From Microvelia longipes (Eukaryota; Arthropoda; Insecta; Hemiptera; Veliidae), in NCBI GenBank assembly GCA_018340805.1, contig JACMZG010000008.1, positions 21,747,930-21,811,929 of the forward strand: a DNA stretch of 64,000 bases, written 5' to 3'. This document shows, piece after piece, positions 11,449 through 23,024 of this stretch. Both the position numbers and the translations under genes were made by a program. Each line of letters starts with the position of its first letter. Positions within the stretch are counted from its first letter, which is position 1. Below the pieces are notes generated by a model, which was not told the origin of the DNA, did no database searches, and worked only from the letters and a program-made list of their open reading frames with translations.

Positions 11449-11862
11449 TAATTTTCTTACTTTTCCTCATTTACACTGTAGATATACAGGAAAAGTATTG
11501 TGTTTGCGAAAAATCCTAAACCGAGATGAGACCGGAATTATTTGTTTCAAGACCTCCGCGGTTTTTACCAAGTTGTCTGTTTGTGTGTGTTTGTCTGTTA
11601 TCATCATAGTTCCTAGGGAGTTTATGCATAAGAGTCAAAACTTAGAACAAAATTAATCTTAAGGTCTAGTTGTGCTTTCCAAAAAATATTTTTATGACGT
11701 CATTGGCCGTCATTATTGACTCATCAGTGAAAATATCGAAAAATGATAAAATAGAATTTTTTTCAATTCATTTGAAATTTAGCACGTTTTGTATAAGTTG
11801 AATCTAATTTCCAGCATTAGTTCATTTAATTTTTATCCAATGACTTGTATACGTGTTTACTT
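11449..11862 (+). mobile_element. 5S-hp repeat, 5' half (first of two in tandem)
   Basis: Begins with the terminal hairpin (acttttcctcatttacactg ... aggaaaagtattg), has the CRE palindrome TGACGTCA at 11695-11702 and ends after 'ccaatgacttgtatacgtg', before the 5S-like segment. It is followed directly by a second 5'-half copy in the same orientation. Confidence 0.7.
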
Positions 11863-12275
11863 TTTCTTCTCTATACCGTGATATATAGAAAAAGTATTGT
11901 GTTTACAAAAAAATTCCGTAACCGGGATTAAGCGTTACAGGTGTTTTAAAGACCTCTTGAGTGGTTTTCACAAAGTGTGTCTGTTATCATCGTAGCTCGT
12001 AGTGTAATTATGCTAGAGAATTAAAACTTTAACAAAAATCAGTCTACCGCTATAGTTGTGCTATTCGGAAAATATTTTTTTATGATGTTATGAACACGCA
12101 AAAATGACTCAGCAAAAATTTCAAAAAATCGTAAAACGCAGAAATATTAAGCGATCTAATTAAGATTTGGCACGCATGTAGACATGTATGAGACTAACAT
12201 ATGTGTCTAGTTTCATCTGATTATCAGCATTAATTTTTATTAAATGACTTGTGTATGTTTTTTAAAATATTGCAT
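11863..12275 (+). mobile_element. 5S-hp repeat, 5' half (second of two in tandem)
   Basis: Starts 'ctttttcttctctataccgt' and ends after 'aaatgacttgtgtatg'. It carries TGACTCAGCA at 12105-12114. Like its neighbour it lacks the 5S-like promoter and the hairpin end, so both stop at about the same internal position. That could be shared truncation or a tandem duplication of one truncated copy. Confidence 0.7.
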
Positions 12276-12602
12276 CAGAACTTTCTCTCACCAATTCCGA
12301 TTTGCGTTGCTCGTCCTTAGATTTTGATCATCACGTAATTTATATTATAGTATATATTCAGCCTCAGTCAGTAACAAATCCTCTCTATTTCAAGTGGTGG
12401 CTCATCTACTCACTGACCAAGCTTGCTAAAGGCTTTCTCCAAGCGAACGTAACAGCTTTATTAAGACCATACAGCATTTTTTTTTATTATACTTATATAA
12501 TTCCTGTGATGAGTTAACTTTTCAGTGTTTGAAAAATTATCCACAAGTCGACATAGATAATTATATAAATAAAAAATTATTTTATTTATTTTTATTTTAT
12601 TA

Positions 12603-12651
12603 TATTTTTATTTATATATTTTTTTATAAGTCCACAAAAAGAAAATTTTTA
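12603..12651. mobile_element. Outer tip of the young Penelope-like element family
   Basis: 'tttttataagtccacaaaaa' plus flanks is nearly identical to 25861-25909, the outer end of the right arm of the PLE at 24722-25909. Only the tip is present, so this is a second insertion or a fragment of the family. Confidence 0.6.
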
Positions 12652-12659
12652 ATAGATGA

Positions 12660-13456
12660 TTATGCATAAATGAATGGACTTAAACAAAATTTATAGCATA
12701 ATATGCTGTATTTTACATGAAAACAATTTAATGTAATAGTTACTGATATAATCAATATCTAGTATGAAAGAAAGCCGCATAGACCTCATCCCTCTAAGCA
12801 TAATAAAGACTTTTATTCTACAAATCTTCCAAATCCTTACCAATAAATATCTTTTAAGGCTTTAATCTTGGAAATGACCCAAACACTTATTTTGAATATA
12901 AGAAAAGCTTTATACCTGGAATTTATTTCTTATAAGGTATTACCTGTCTGAAGCCGTTAATAAACATTTATTTCTATCAAATCCATAGTGCAGTTTCAAT
13001 TTATTTATGTGTACGTGAACAGGTATTTCATAGAGTAGAGCATAGTAATATACTTACCCTACTTATTTATTTCCTTATACTTGTGAAAGAAGTTATTACT
13101 TTTCCCTTCTTTCCTATTAACTAACTGAAGGAGCAAAAACAGTTTTATATAACGCTTGTAGATTTATTTTTGTAGCAGATTTTCATCTGGAAATTACGCT
13201 TATGAGGTCGATTGTATTTTTGACTTCAGACATTCTGTATTCATATCTTAATCATTTTATAATTTTTTTGTACTCCTTTTTCCGTAATGAGAAGTTCAGT
13301 ATTAGTATAGCGTGCCTGTTAGTTTACAAATAATTATAACTGTTTAACTCAAGATACCCTTTGTTAATTTGCCTTTGTAAATTACTCTGATTAAAAGTGA
13401 GTATTTTGCTACAGGGCTAATAAGTTCTGAATTGTCAAATGCAATTCAGAGAAGGT
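12660..13456. other. Intergenic stretch, nothing recognised
   Basis: AT-rich sequence without an open frame of interest, hairpin or match to the dispersed families of this window. Confidence 0.5.
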
Positions 13457-13624
<168 letters not shown>

Positions 13625-13789
13625 ATAGTAGTCATAGTAATTAGGGAGATGTGATGGACTACCTAACAAGTAGGCTCGCGTTCTTGGGTCCTTTTTGCTG
13701 ACTCCCATAGATAGATAGTTAGTTTTCTACCTACAGGCATTTTACGTCGAATCCACTGAGCCTTAATTTTACTCTATGCTTCTATAGCT

Positions 13790-14085
13790 TTAACTAGAAA
13801 CAATACGTGCCCCCATTGCCAGACCAGGCTTTCTTGCTCTCGAAACCATAAGGCTGAAACATATATATTTAATATAAACTACTATTGAGGATTCTAAATT
13901 TTGCCTAAACCCAGGATCATTTAGAGTTAGGGATCTTTTACGAGTACCTAACATTGCACAGGCTCGGAACCACCGGTTTAACATCCTTTTCGAAGAACGG
14001 CACGTGAAAGGATTTCCTTCCCTAGTCTGAAAAGGTCCCGACCGGGATCGAACCCGGACTGTTTGGGTGGCAAGCATACGTGATA
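13790..14085 (-). mobile_element. tRNA-Val-derived SINE
   Basis: On the minus strand the head (about 14085-14025) reads CGGTTATCACGTATGCTT, the D-arm region typical of tRNA-Val. Then come a CAC anticodon position inside GCCACCC and GGGTTCGATCCCGGTCGGG, a complete T-arm with box B. The 5' acceptor and first D-arm bases are missing. The body (about 14025-13790) includes the block 'ggaaggaaatcctttcacgt' and 'aagatccctaactct'. A SINE is the natural reading; a tRNA gene is excluded by the missing 5' end and by anticodon-stem mismatches. No second copy was seen in this window. Confidence 0.6.
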
Positions 14086-14089
14086 ACCG

Positions 14090-15185
14090 TTATGTGTGCG
14101 TTTGTGTGTGTCTGATGTATGTGTTAAAATTATTTTTTATACTGCCTTTTCTAAATGGCATTTGGCAATTTGGAATTTATTATCCCTATAATTTTCATTT
14201 GTTGTATCCATATTATTATTATTTTTTAATACATAATTCTTCAATAAATCATATTAGTCTTATCATATTAAGACTTTTTAATGTAGCATAAATCTAGGGA
14301 AATCTGTCGGGCCAATTCTCTCAGATTTTTATATTTTTTCATGAAAAAGTTATTTATTATCGGATAATCCGATAAAATATCGGCGACTTTAATAATATAG
14401 CTTAATTCTCGCTATACTTCGCTCTCTTATGCAATTATTGGAAAATGCTTTAGTTGGAGTTTAAATAATCAATTATCTCCAATTATCAATTATGTATTAT
14501 CTGATTATAGTCATTATAGGCCAATTGTGTTTCTCAAATGTTGTTAGAAATAAAATCGATTTAAAAAATTAAATGATAATGTTGGAAATAGATGTTTGGA
14601 GAATAGAGAGAATACTATAACAGAGGCAGAGTGTGACATAGAGTTATAGTGGCAACTTTAAAATTGGTATTCTTGCCAACAATACCTTGAGAATGACAGG
14701 ACCACATATTTTCACTTCTTTTTATTTCAAATCCAGAAATTGGAAAACTTTTTAATCTCTATTCAATTGAAGAATTTGTGACGTGCTTATCACATGTAAT
14801 AAATTATTGTCCCAGGATGGATTTTATTTTACAAGTTGTTATAATACATTCGTATTATCTGTATTTCGATTCAGACTAAAGCACTTTGTTAAAACCAAAA
14901 TTGCGATTGAGAAGTAGTGCTTTATGGCTGTGCTGTGAATTCCTTTTATTTGATTCACTAAATTGCTATGTTGTTGTAGAGACATTACATTTTGTAGAGA
15001 TGCAAAATAGTTCAAGCTCGATAGTTTGTCTCCAACCAAACCATTCAAAATGGCTTTAAATCGCATAGTCTTTATTTCTTCTCGCGATTGCTCCTGTCAT
15101 TTTAAATTAGATTCTCCTCTTATTCTCTTGCCTAATTCTCCTTAACTTCTTCAGCAACATTGGTCGCGTGACCTCCTGAAACAGG
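14090..15185. other. Intergenic stretch with a coding-like frame on the minus strand
   Basis: AT-rich, including a small 'atcggataatccgat' palindrome at 14360. The coding-like frame at 14839-15066 is listed separately; the rest shows nothing I can name. Confidence 0.4.
14839..15066 (-). CDS. Unrecognised frame with protein-like composition
   Basis: 75 codons from ATG, open a further 10 codons upstream (QEQSREEIKT) to a stop. The translation is well mixed (RFKAILNGLVGDKLSSLNYF ...), unlike the low-complexity frames around it, and the DNA is less AT-biased. No domain is recognised. It may be an exon, an old transposon gene fragment or chance. No splice sites or regulatory context were identified. 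Confidence 0.2.
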   Translation of the reverse strand: MRFKAILNGLVGDKLSSLNYFASLQNVMSLQQHSNLVNQIKGIHSTAIKHYFSIAILVLTKCFSLNRNTDNTNVL

Positions 15186-15187
15186 AA

Positions 15188-15645
15188 TTAATTTTTTTTC
15201 CTTGTCATAATTTAAACCTTTTTTATTGTGTTTTAATTTTTTTAGACTTTATTATTTAGGCTTTTTTATTTATCTACTTGATGTTAATATTATTTGCTAA
15301 GTATTGTTATTACTTGTTTAGGCATTACTGCCTACATTACTTGCTATGTTGATGGCATTATAGTGGAAAGATGTTGACAGTAAAGACGTTGACGTTAGTG
15401 GAAAGACACCAACAACGTCTTTCCACTAAATTTAAACTTTTTTGCAGAGCCGGCTTTTGGCAATAATGCCATTACATAGCAAGTAATGTAGGCAATAATG
15501 CCTAAACGAGTAATAACAACACTTAGCAAATAATATTAACATCAAGTAGATAAATAAAAAAGCAAATATATAAGTAAAGTCTACAAAAGTTAAAACACAA
15601 TAAAAAAAAGGTTTAAATTATGACAAGAAAAAAAATTAATCATTC
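15188..15645. mobile_element. Fold-back element with about 175-bp inverted arms
   Basis: The left arm (about 15190-15362, from 'ccttgtcataatttaaacct' to 'gttgatggcatta') is the reverse complement of the right arm (about 15463-15638, ending 'aaattatgacaaga'). The centre holds a smaller inverted pair around 'gtggaaagac' / 'gtctttccac' and the tail 'gagccggctttt', the reverse of the GCCGGCTC block of the PLE-type tails at 2740 and 15717. No protein frame. I interpret it as an inverted dimer of Penelope-type flanking repeats; a MITE is the alternative. Confidence 0.65.
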
Positions 15646-15649
15646 AATT

Positions 15650-15775
15650 AAATTATGATTATTTGCTAAGTATTGTTATTACTTGTTTAGGCACTGTAGA
15701 TGGCATTATTGCCGAAAGCCGGCTCTGCAAATAAAGTTTAAATTTAGTGGAAAGACGTTGTTGGTGTTGATATTA
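15650..15775 (+). mobile_element. Third, partial copy of the adjacent fold-back arm with hammerhead-like core
   Basis: Repeats 'tatttgctaagtattgttat' and 'acttgtttaggca' of the neighbouring arm, then ctgtagat-GGCA-tta-TTGCC-GAAA-GCCGGCTCTGC at about 15694-15727. That is the order of a hammerhead core (CUGANGA-like box, helix II, GAAA). The first box is mutated, so activity is not expected. Confidence 0.5.
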
Positions 15776-15894
15776 TGTATTAAAGAAAATTCCACTGGGC
15801 TTACTGAAGTTATTATAGTAAGTAATAACTTTATAAAATTATAAAAATTTTTATAGTTTTTTATAAAACTATTTTTATAAAAAAATTGTAAAAA

Positions 15895-16425
15895 AATCGG
15901 GTACTGGGTACCTCTGATTATTTCCTCATCATATTGGATTCACTAAGCTCATTCTCATTACTTCCAACTTACTTCGCTCGTCTTCAGAATATAAAAATCA
16001 TAACGATCAATTAAATCAAAATCATACGGAATCATACTCCAACACGTCTTTAGTCTCGCTTCTGCTTCGCTCGTCATCAGATTGTAAATACATTCGATAT
16101 ATTCCCAGCGGTTTCCCACACAGGAACGAAACTCGCTCGGAGCTGCTCAAGGTTTGAGATCCAACAATTACCGTAGATATACTTACCGCATTGAAACGAA
16201 ATGCACTTTGAGATGAAAAGTGAAAGATTGTTTTTTGTATAAGTCTCAAGTCTCTAGTATGCTTGAGAGTTGGGTAAAAATAAATTATTTATTTATTACT
16301 TATAAATAAATCACTCAGGAGATCTTAAAACAGCGGTAAAGGATAACTCAGATGAAATATGGGTTTCAGATTTTTAGTTCAAATACAATACTTTGCCATT
16401 TCTAAAAAAATAAATGAGGAAAGCT
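15895..16425 (-). mobile_element. 5S-hp repeat
   Basis: Minus-strand copy. It starts (3' end) with 'aaaaaaatcgggtactgggt', so a T7 terminator-like run follows the element on its own strand. It has hairpin remnants at about 15970-15986 and 16054-16078, a diverged 5S-like segment at about 16105-16168 and the 5' block ending 'aaataaatgaggaaagc'. The body is shorter than in the reference copy. Confidence 0.7.
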
Positions 16426-16744
16426 AATTATTATAATGAGTCAATTTACTTTTCATGCCTAGTAAGATACTTTCTATACTTTGTTTAAAAGACTACAAAG
16501 TCACTGGATGAATTTCACAAGTCTGCATAATGCTTACACCATATTCGGTGTGATTCTGATGATAATTAGGGCCGTAGTTTGTTCGATAACATTAACACGG
16601 CTTAGTGGTACAAGATCAATTCAGACCAGCAAATATTTATTTTGTTCGACATTAAAAAATTTCCATTTTGTATTTATAATTTCTCTGAGAACAACCTCTA
16701 AGAACACCTAATACAATAAACTGCTTAGGCTTCCGCGGTTATTG

Positions 16745-16870
16745 TCATACAAATTTAAGTCTTCCGGTGGTGACCGCGTCAATGTAGATGAAGAATCCGA
16801 CGTTTCGCTTCCACTGTGGGAGGCATCTTCAGGGATGTAGGCCATCATGGAATGCTCTACAAAGCTGAAG
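16745..16870 (-). mobile_element. Retroelement tail with hammerhead-like motif
   Basis: On the minus strand, 16832-16798 reads CTGAAGA-T-GCCTCCC-aca-gtggaaGC-GAAACGTC. This gives a CUGANGA box, a helix II with a few mismatches, GAA and the self-complementary ACGT followed by C (a GUC site). Flanking 'catcc' and 'ggat' could pair as helix I. This is the variant reported from Penelope-type flanking repeats. Its parent element is not identifiable here. Confidence 0.5.
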
Positions 16871-17354
16871 CTGCAGGTATACGTGACTTAAAACGTATAT
16901 ATGCAATTCATCTCTGATAAATTCCCAAATTCTTTTAATTAAATTTTTTTAATGAAATGTAAAAACATTTATTCTACATTTTTCTAAATTTTATTGCGGT
17001 TATTCTACTAAAATTTATTTGTACAGGTAACCGCATTTTACCGCTATTTATGTTTTAATGCAGATTTTAGGAGTACAATTGAATTTTGTTACAGCAAAAA
17101 TGGTTTACATAAAATGAGTTACATGTACACAAAAAAAGAGTAAAAAGGAACTCAGCAAAGTCGGCATATAAAGTGTGCACAATGTATTCGTATGATATGA
17201 AGAAAAGATACTTAAAATCTGTCTTTAAATAATAATATATAAATAACTTATACACAGGTTTCAAAGGAACTCGAGCATCCTTAATGTGATTGACTCTCTA
17301 ATCTGAATCTAATTGGGTCAATTGATTTGGTTCTTTGATTTAATTTACTTTCCT

Positions 17355-17420
17355 TTTAGCGAATTTCCCTTGGAAAAAATCGCTAATGAGCTTGTTATTG
17401 GTGGAGGTGGAACCGAAAAG
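17355..17420 (-). repeat. SINE-like fragment: 'ttagcgaattt' hairpin and decayed box B
   Basis: Plus strand 'tttagcgaatttcccttgga' ... 'atcgctaatg' followed by 'gtggaggtggaaccgaaaa'; the last part is a decayed box B on the minus strand. About 190 bp away (17606-17660) lies the block 'aaaaacggtccgaaatcaat', also found next to the copy at 37385, so the two blocks may belong to one minus-strand SINE. Confidence 0.4.
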
Positions 17421-17605
17421 GTTAGCAAGATATGTTTCAGAGGTCACTGATAATATATCAACAGATTAATATTTTTTTATCAAACTTGGTAAAAAAATCT
17501 TGGATTAGACTAGAACCCTTGTTTTATAAATTTTTTTTACAAAGTCGTTACTTTTAGGGTTTATTTTTTTTTCTTGAGGAAAAAGTCTTAGTATATGCAT
17601 TTTTT

Positions 17606-17660
17606 AATGCTAAACCGATTAAAAACGGTCCGAAATCAATACGACCACTCTAAGTAACCA
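17606..17660. repeat. Dispersed short block ('ggtccgaaatcaatacgacc')
   Basis: Related blocks occur at 33990-34045, 34155-34205, 37530-37568 and 37612-37672. Consensus features are 'ctgagttgaataaaaa', 'ggtc' and 'gagtcaatacga'. Function unknown; likely part of a SINE body. Confidence 0.45.
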
Positions 17661-18049
17661 AAATTCTGAAAACCACGGACATTTAAAGATAGATAAGAGA
17701 ACAAAACTAAAGGTCCTCAGCCTCTTGCCGCTAGGGGCCACTTCGCGGCGCCCACGCCTCGAAGTGGCATATTGCCACGATATAATCAAATTTCAGAGGT
17801 ATTTGCCAAACAAAAGGATTTGGCCTCTTGGTGACACTGTTGCCTATAAGCGAATTTTGAAACGTGTTAGTAAAAAATGTAATTTGTTTACATTACGTTA
17901 TATGTGTTAATCATGTATAACATATATGTTAAAAGAGTAATTGAATAAAAATGGTTTTTTTCATCGTATGTGATGAAAATGCTCATTTTCTTTGAAAATC
18001 CAAAAAGGTTTAACGAAAATGTATAAAATATTAAAGAAAATGAGACTTA

Positions 18050-18152
18050 AATAACAGAATCAATGACAAAATGAATTGTTAAGCGAGAAATGAGGCATTT
18101 GAAATTAAATTCGCCCGGCTTCCAAACCTCCACACCAGAATTGTTTCATCCA
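18050..18152. mobile_element. One arm of the long-TIR MITE family
   Basis: 'ttgttaagcgagaaatga' ... 'attcgcccggcttccaaacc' ... 'caccagaattgttt' matches the right arms of the elements at 37715, 42190 and 45825. No partner arm was found nearby. Confidence 0.55.
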
Positions 18153-18245
18153 ATCATTTACCTTTAAACTCTCTATTATCGAGAAACCCCCTGTAAGTCA
18201 ATTTATTCCTTTTTCAAGAGAATAAAAAGCATCTCTTTGAATTAT

Positions 18246-18253
18246 AAAGATAT

Positions 18254-18310
<57 letters not shown>

Positions 18311-18312
18311 CT
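18246..18312. repeat. (AT)n microsatellite
   Basis: AT tract with two phase breaks. Confidence 0.9.
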
Positions 18313-19154
18313 TCTTTAAAGGTTTTTTATTTTTAGAAAATTTTGCATAAATGTGTTAATTAATCAATTTTATAGGTTGGGTCGTGTTTGAGTCTTCATT
18401 TGATTTAATCCTTTAAAAAATTTGACCCATTTATTTTAATTGGCAAAAATGAAGACTTCAGTTCTTTTATTATTTGATAGCTACGTATATTGAGGTGCTG
18501 GTGGAATTTATCTTAAATAAATAAAACAAGCCATTCATTAGCTTTTATATTTTACTAAGTACCTTTCAACTTATTCTTCTTTTTTTATCTTTTATTTTTA
18601 ACGATTTTTGATGGAAAATTATGCTAGGAAGGTAGGTCGCGTGGAAGAAGTTGAGGGATCGACTCCGCTTTTTCCTAATTTAAAAATATCATTTTTTAGT
18701 CTATTTTATATTTTTATTGTTTTTACTTGTCCCCACCTACTCCTAAAGGTGTAAGGGATATTTTTTTTTCCTCGCCTACTACAGAATGTAACAGTGGATA
18801 AATACTGTTTTCTAATTAGTAATCTGAATCATAATTTTTTTTTTTTTTAATTAACAATCCTTATATTTAATAAATACATTTATAGTACATGCACATTTAA
18901 AATTTAAAAAAAAAATAACATATAATAATATTAAAGAAAATACATTTAAATGATAAGGATACCTACCACTATAGGTCTGAGAGACCTGTGACGTGGTAGG
19001 GTGGCTCTGAGCGATTCATCTTCAGCATTCTCTGAATTCATCTTAAGCATCCGTTTCAGAGTGGTGTATATGCGGAACTACTATGATGTTCTGAGTGGTT
19101 GTCATCATAAGTTTATTGTCTTTGTGTATGTGATGCCACCTTTAGCTTAAGGTT

Positions 19155-19350
19155 ATTGTGACGAGCAAAGCGAGTCCGAAGTCATAACACCTTTAACTTT
19201 GGAGAACCATTTCATTTTGAGGTTGGGCGTAGCAATACCGAAGTAATACACCACCTGAAGCTTTAGGTAACCACGACATTCAGGACGCCAAGGACGAGCG
19301 AAGTGTGTCCGAAGTTGTGGGAAAAATTACAGAGGAACCTCGTAACCCTA
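19155..19350 (+). mobile_element. 5S-hp repeat, 3' hairpin end only
   Basis: Contains hairpin 'gacgagcaaagcgagtcc' at about 19160-19178 and 'ggacgagcgaagtgtgtcc' at 19292-19310, then 'gaggaacctcgtaaccct' and a T6 run. The sequence between the hairpins differs from the reference copy, so this may be a diverged subfamily. No 5S-like segment is recognisable before it. Confidence 0.55.
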
Positions 19351-20129
19351 TTTTTTATTCTAGCTCTATCAATCTTTATAGTTCCAAATAACAGAAGAGT
19401 CGTAACTGTATAATATGATACAATTTTCGAATAATTTGATTAACTCTTTAATCCGATTACAATTTGTTAAACTTTGATTTAATTTATTCAGCTATTTAAT
19501 GGAATTATTTACTTCTACACTTTCTATTTTTGAAAACTCCCAGCGAGTCTTTTATTTATTTTTATTTTTCAATAGAATAAAGAGAGAATAACTTGAAGGA
19601 ATAAAACGTTTGGTCTCTTTAGTTTAACTAATTATCATAAGTAAATGAAAACAAAGAGCTTGAAAATTTGTATTGCAATCAATAGTGTGACAGAACAAAA
19701 GAGGAAATCCGTGCTTGAATTTCAAGTGTTGTGATACTTAAAAGCATTTTAACGCTTTACAATTAGAGCGCAAGCAAAGTTTTGCTGCACTAGGACATCT
19801 TTGTAACTGAAGCAGAGAGCCGTAGTTATAAACTTCCTTAAGTTCAGAGGATTCGCCGAAGATCATTAATTAGTTAGAACCCTAGGTTTGACGGGCTGCA
19901 ACCCACCGGTTAAAATATGAGTGCAAATTCTTTGCGCTTATAGGTGAATAAAAAGTTCACTACTTATTTTATCTGAATGATTTTGTCAAGGAGCTTCTTT
20001 TTTTAGGATACATATTGGGTTATTCCACTGAGAAAAATTTTTGGCATTTCCCAGTGGAAAAACACTGGGTCTAACAAGAAATTCTAGTGAAGCGAATGAC
20101 TACTAGAAGTATCCTGAGTTAACTAAATG

Positions 20130-20828
20130 NNNNNNNNNNNNNNNNNNNNNNNNNNNNNNNNNNNNNNNNNNNNNNNNNNNNNNNNNNNNNNNNNNNNNNN
20201 NNNNNNNNNNNNNNNNNNNNNNNNNNNNNNNNNNNNNNNNNNNNNNNNNNNNNNNNNNNNNNNNNNNNNNNNNNNNNNNNNNNNNNNNNNNNNNNNNNNN
20301 NNNNNNNNNNNNNNNNNNNNNNNNNNNNNNNNNNNNNNNNNNNNNNNNNNNNNNNNNNNNNNNNNNNNNNNNNNNNNNNNNNNNNNNNNNNNNNNNNNNN
20401 NNNNNNNNNNNNNNNNNNNNNNNNNNNNNNNNNNNNNNNNNNNNNNNNNNNNNNNNNNNNNNNNNNNNNNNNNNNNNNNNNNNNNNNNNNNNNNNNNNNN
20501 NNNNNNNNNNNNNNNNNNNNNNNNNNNNNNNNNNNNNNNNNNNNNNNNNNNNNNNNNNNNNNNNNNNNNNNNNNNNNNNNNNNNNNNNNNNNNNNNNNNN
20601 NNNNNNNNNNNNNNNNNNNNNNNNNNNNNNNNNNNNNNNNNNNNNNNNNNNNNNNNNNNNNNNNNNNNNNNNNNNNNNNNNNNNNNNNNNNNNNNNNNNN
20701 NNNNNNNNNNNNNNNNNNNNNNNNNNNNNNNNNNNNNNNNNNNNNNNNNNNNNNNNNNNNNNNNNNNNNNNNNNNNNNNNNNNNNNNNNNNNNNNNNNNN
20801 NNNNNNNNNNNNNNNNNNNNNNNNNNNN
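20130..20828. other. Assembly gap (699 N)
   Basis: Run of unknown bases. Frames reported across it carry no information. Confidence 1.
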
Positions 20829-22364
20829 ACTTAACACTCCTATTTTTTTCATGCATTTCGTAATTTGAAGTACATTGCAACACTGTGTTTTTAATTAAAA
20901 GTATAATTTATTTTATATTTTTTTGTAGTATTAAAAGCATTTAGTATAAGTCTGTAGTTGTTTGCTGCATACTGTTTCTAGATAAAGACCACCTTCATGT
21001 TAATAATTTTTAGCTAATTATTTGGAAATTAAGTTTTTTAATCGTTTATTGTTATTATTATTATTATTATCATATTATATGCTACTACTGTAATTTTCAA
21101 TATTTATGTGAAAATTTTAGTTTTATCCTTGTCTCATATTAGTTTAGTAATAGCTACAATTATTGCAAAGATCTGTAGGGAGGGTGAGTGCAAAAATTAT
21201 CTCGTCTAACTCTAGATTTCGTGGTTTTTAGTGCGCGTGATTTATGGACTGACATTTGCATGAAGGGTGACTAAAATTTACTACTCCTTTATACCTATAA
21301 AGTTGACTAGCATGTAAATAACTTCTTATTTTTAGACAGCATGTCTTTAGTATCTCTTTAAATTATTCTACTGTCAACATTTTCAGTGATTGACAGTGTG
21401 AGTAAATATTTGACGTTTTAATCAAAAGTTTAATCGAGTTTTTGCTTTTATTATTATTACTCAAATTTTGTTTCATGGTCCATCTTAAAACCTCGATGTT
21501 CTCCACTATTTTATTTTTTGAAAAAAATGAAAATACACCCACCGCAATCCTAAATGTAGTTTTCTTTATGCCTAAACCTAAATGGCTCTGAAGGCTCCGT
21601 TAAGTCTCGCCCCACCCTCTAGTTGTCATAAATTAGAATTAAATTTTTACCAATTTTCTTTAGGGTTTCTTATTTTGTCAACAAATCAAAAATGGGTTTA
21701 TCTCGATGTTTTTGTGCTAACTATTACATTTTTTATTTTTAGTTTGCTATTCCCTATTTATTTCTCCGATTAGTTTGCTACCAAGAATAATATATTTTGT
21801 TTACTAATGGGAAAGTAAAAGTAGAAAAGGGCTAAGTGCTTTTTGCCATAAGTTTAACTGAAGTTACCAACCTTTAAATTTTAATATGATTTCAGTAGTT
21901 GCTTTTCTGTCTTTTCAACATTATATCATTGGAATTTAAAATGTTCATTTAGTTATGCGGCATAAATCTTAGAGCACTTAGTAGAATTATTAGAAAAATA
22001 TTTAGTGGGAAATGTATTTTGTTTTATTATTTGTTTAATAATATTTATTAAGTATGCGAAATTTCATCTTTTGAATACCCTTATTTAAAAATATCTTTTT
22101 ATGTGAATTTTCATTTTTGTAGAATTTTTATTGAATTCCGCATATTTATCTCGTTAGTTATACAAAAATTAGCAGTTCTTCCAAAATTAGCAGTGCGCAC
22201 CAATACATTATTACAAGTGCATGTAATTCTCATTAATTGCTTATCAGCTTTTGGTGTGTGTACACAATGTTACAAAGTATTATATTTTACTTGAAATATT
22301 TTCTTCTACTTTCCTTACCTCCTGCTAATTTCCTTTTGTGAGTCAAGAAAAAATATTGAGTAAC
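20829..22364. other. AT-rich intergenic stretch, nothing recognised
   Basis: Includes a short (TTA)n run at about 21050-21070. The open frames (for example 21582-21773, 22103-22294) translate to low-complexity hydrophobic sequence and are not supported. Confidence 0.5.
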
Positions 22365-22475
22365 GGTTGGTGCTCAATTTATAAAGTATAAACCTAAAGC
22401 TTAAGCAATAAATTAATAGGTACGTAAAAGCGTATATTTCAGAATAAATTTACCCGCCATGCTTTGCGCATTATG
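22365..22475. mobile_element. Diverged arm of the long-TIR MITE family
   Basis: 'tgctcaatttataaagtata' ... 'cttaagcaataaatt' ... 'aatttacccgccatgctttgcgc' follows the order of the right arms at 42480 and 46090 but is strongly diverged. Confidence 0.4.
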
Positions 22476-22734
22476 TTGTAATTATATAAACTTATATAAT
22501 GTAAAACGATACAAATTCATCGACTTCACCAGGTTTAAAACATGGTTACCCTGTTTTTAAAAAAAAAAAAAAACTTTGAGAGCTCGTATCGACTCTAGAC
22601 CGGTTTCATTCTATTCAGCGCTACAAATATAATAAAATATTCTTTTTTCGCTGCAAAACAAATTATTAAAGGCCTAAAGATTTATTATCGTATAGCAAGT
22701 TTTAACTCTGTATTGTAAACTTATTGGAAGTTGC

Positions 22735-22862
22735 GATAATAACAGACACACATATACACCCCACACGCACACATATATAGTAAAAACCCTTTTAGAGGTC
22801 TTGATAAATCTCAGACGGATAATTTAAGTAGAACCTATATTTTGGATTTTTAGTGCAAACAA
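22735..22862 (-). mobile_element. 5S-hp repeat, small 5' fragment
   Basis: 'gataataacagacacacata' and 'ttttagaggtcttgataaat' ... 'cagacggataattta' match the 5' body of minus-strand copies. It ends next to an unrelated hairpin at 22875. Confidence 0.55.
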
Positions 22863-22874
22863 ATTATTTTTTTA

Positions 22875-23024
22875 TCGAAGAGTCAATCATCTACCGTCGA
22901 TACTTGCTGTTGAATATCAGTATCCCTGCAATCAAAAGGACCTAAACTTGACGTACTTGAAAGACTAGAAATATACAGGGATATTCATATCCAACAGCAG
23001 TATCGACGATAGCTGACTCTTCGA
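22875..23024. repeat. Inverted repeat, about 50-bp arms
   Basis: The left arm 22875-22928 (tcgaagagtcaatcatctac ... tatccctg) is the reverse complement, with several mismatches, of the right arm 22976-23024 (cagggatattcatatccaac ... gactcttcga); the spacer is 47 bases. Probably a small MITE; the outer bases TCGAAGAGTCA/TGACTCTTCGA could be its ends. Confidence 0.7.

Noticed and set aside
14010..14085. Functional tRNA-Val gene
   Set aside because: The 5' acceptor strand and first D-arm bases are missing and the anticodon stem has a mismatch; a SINE head fits better.
20103..20883. Long frames of about 235-254 codons across 20.1-20.9 kb
   Set aside because: They are made of the N gap; only a few codons at each end are real.
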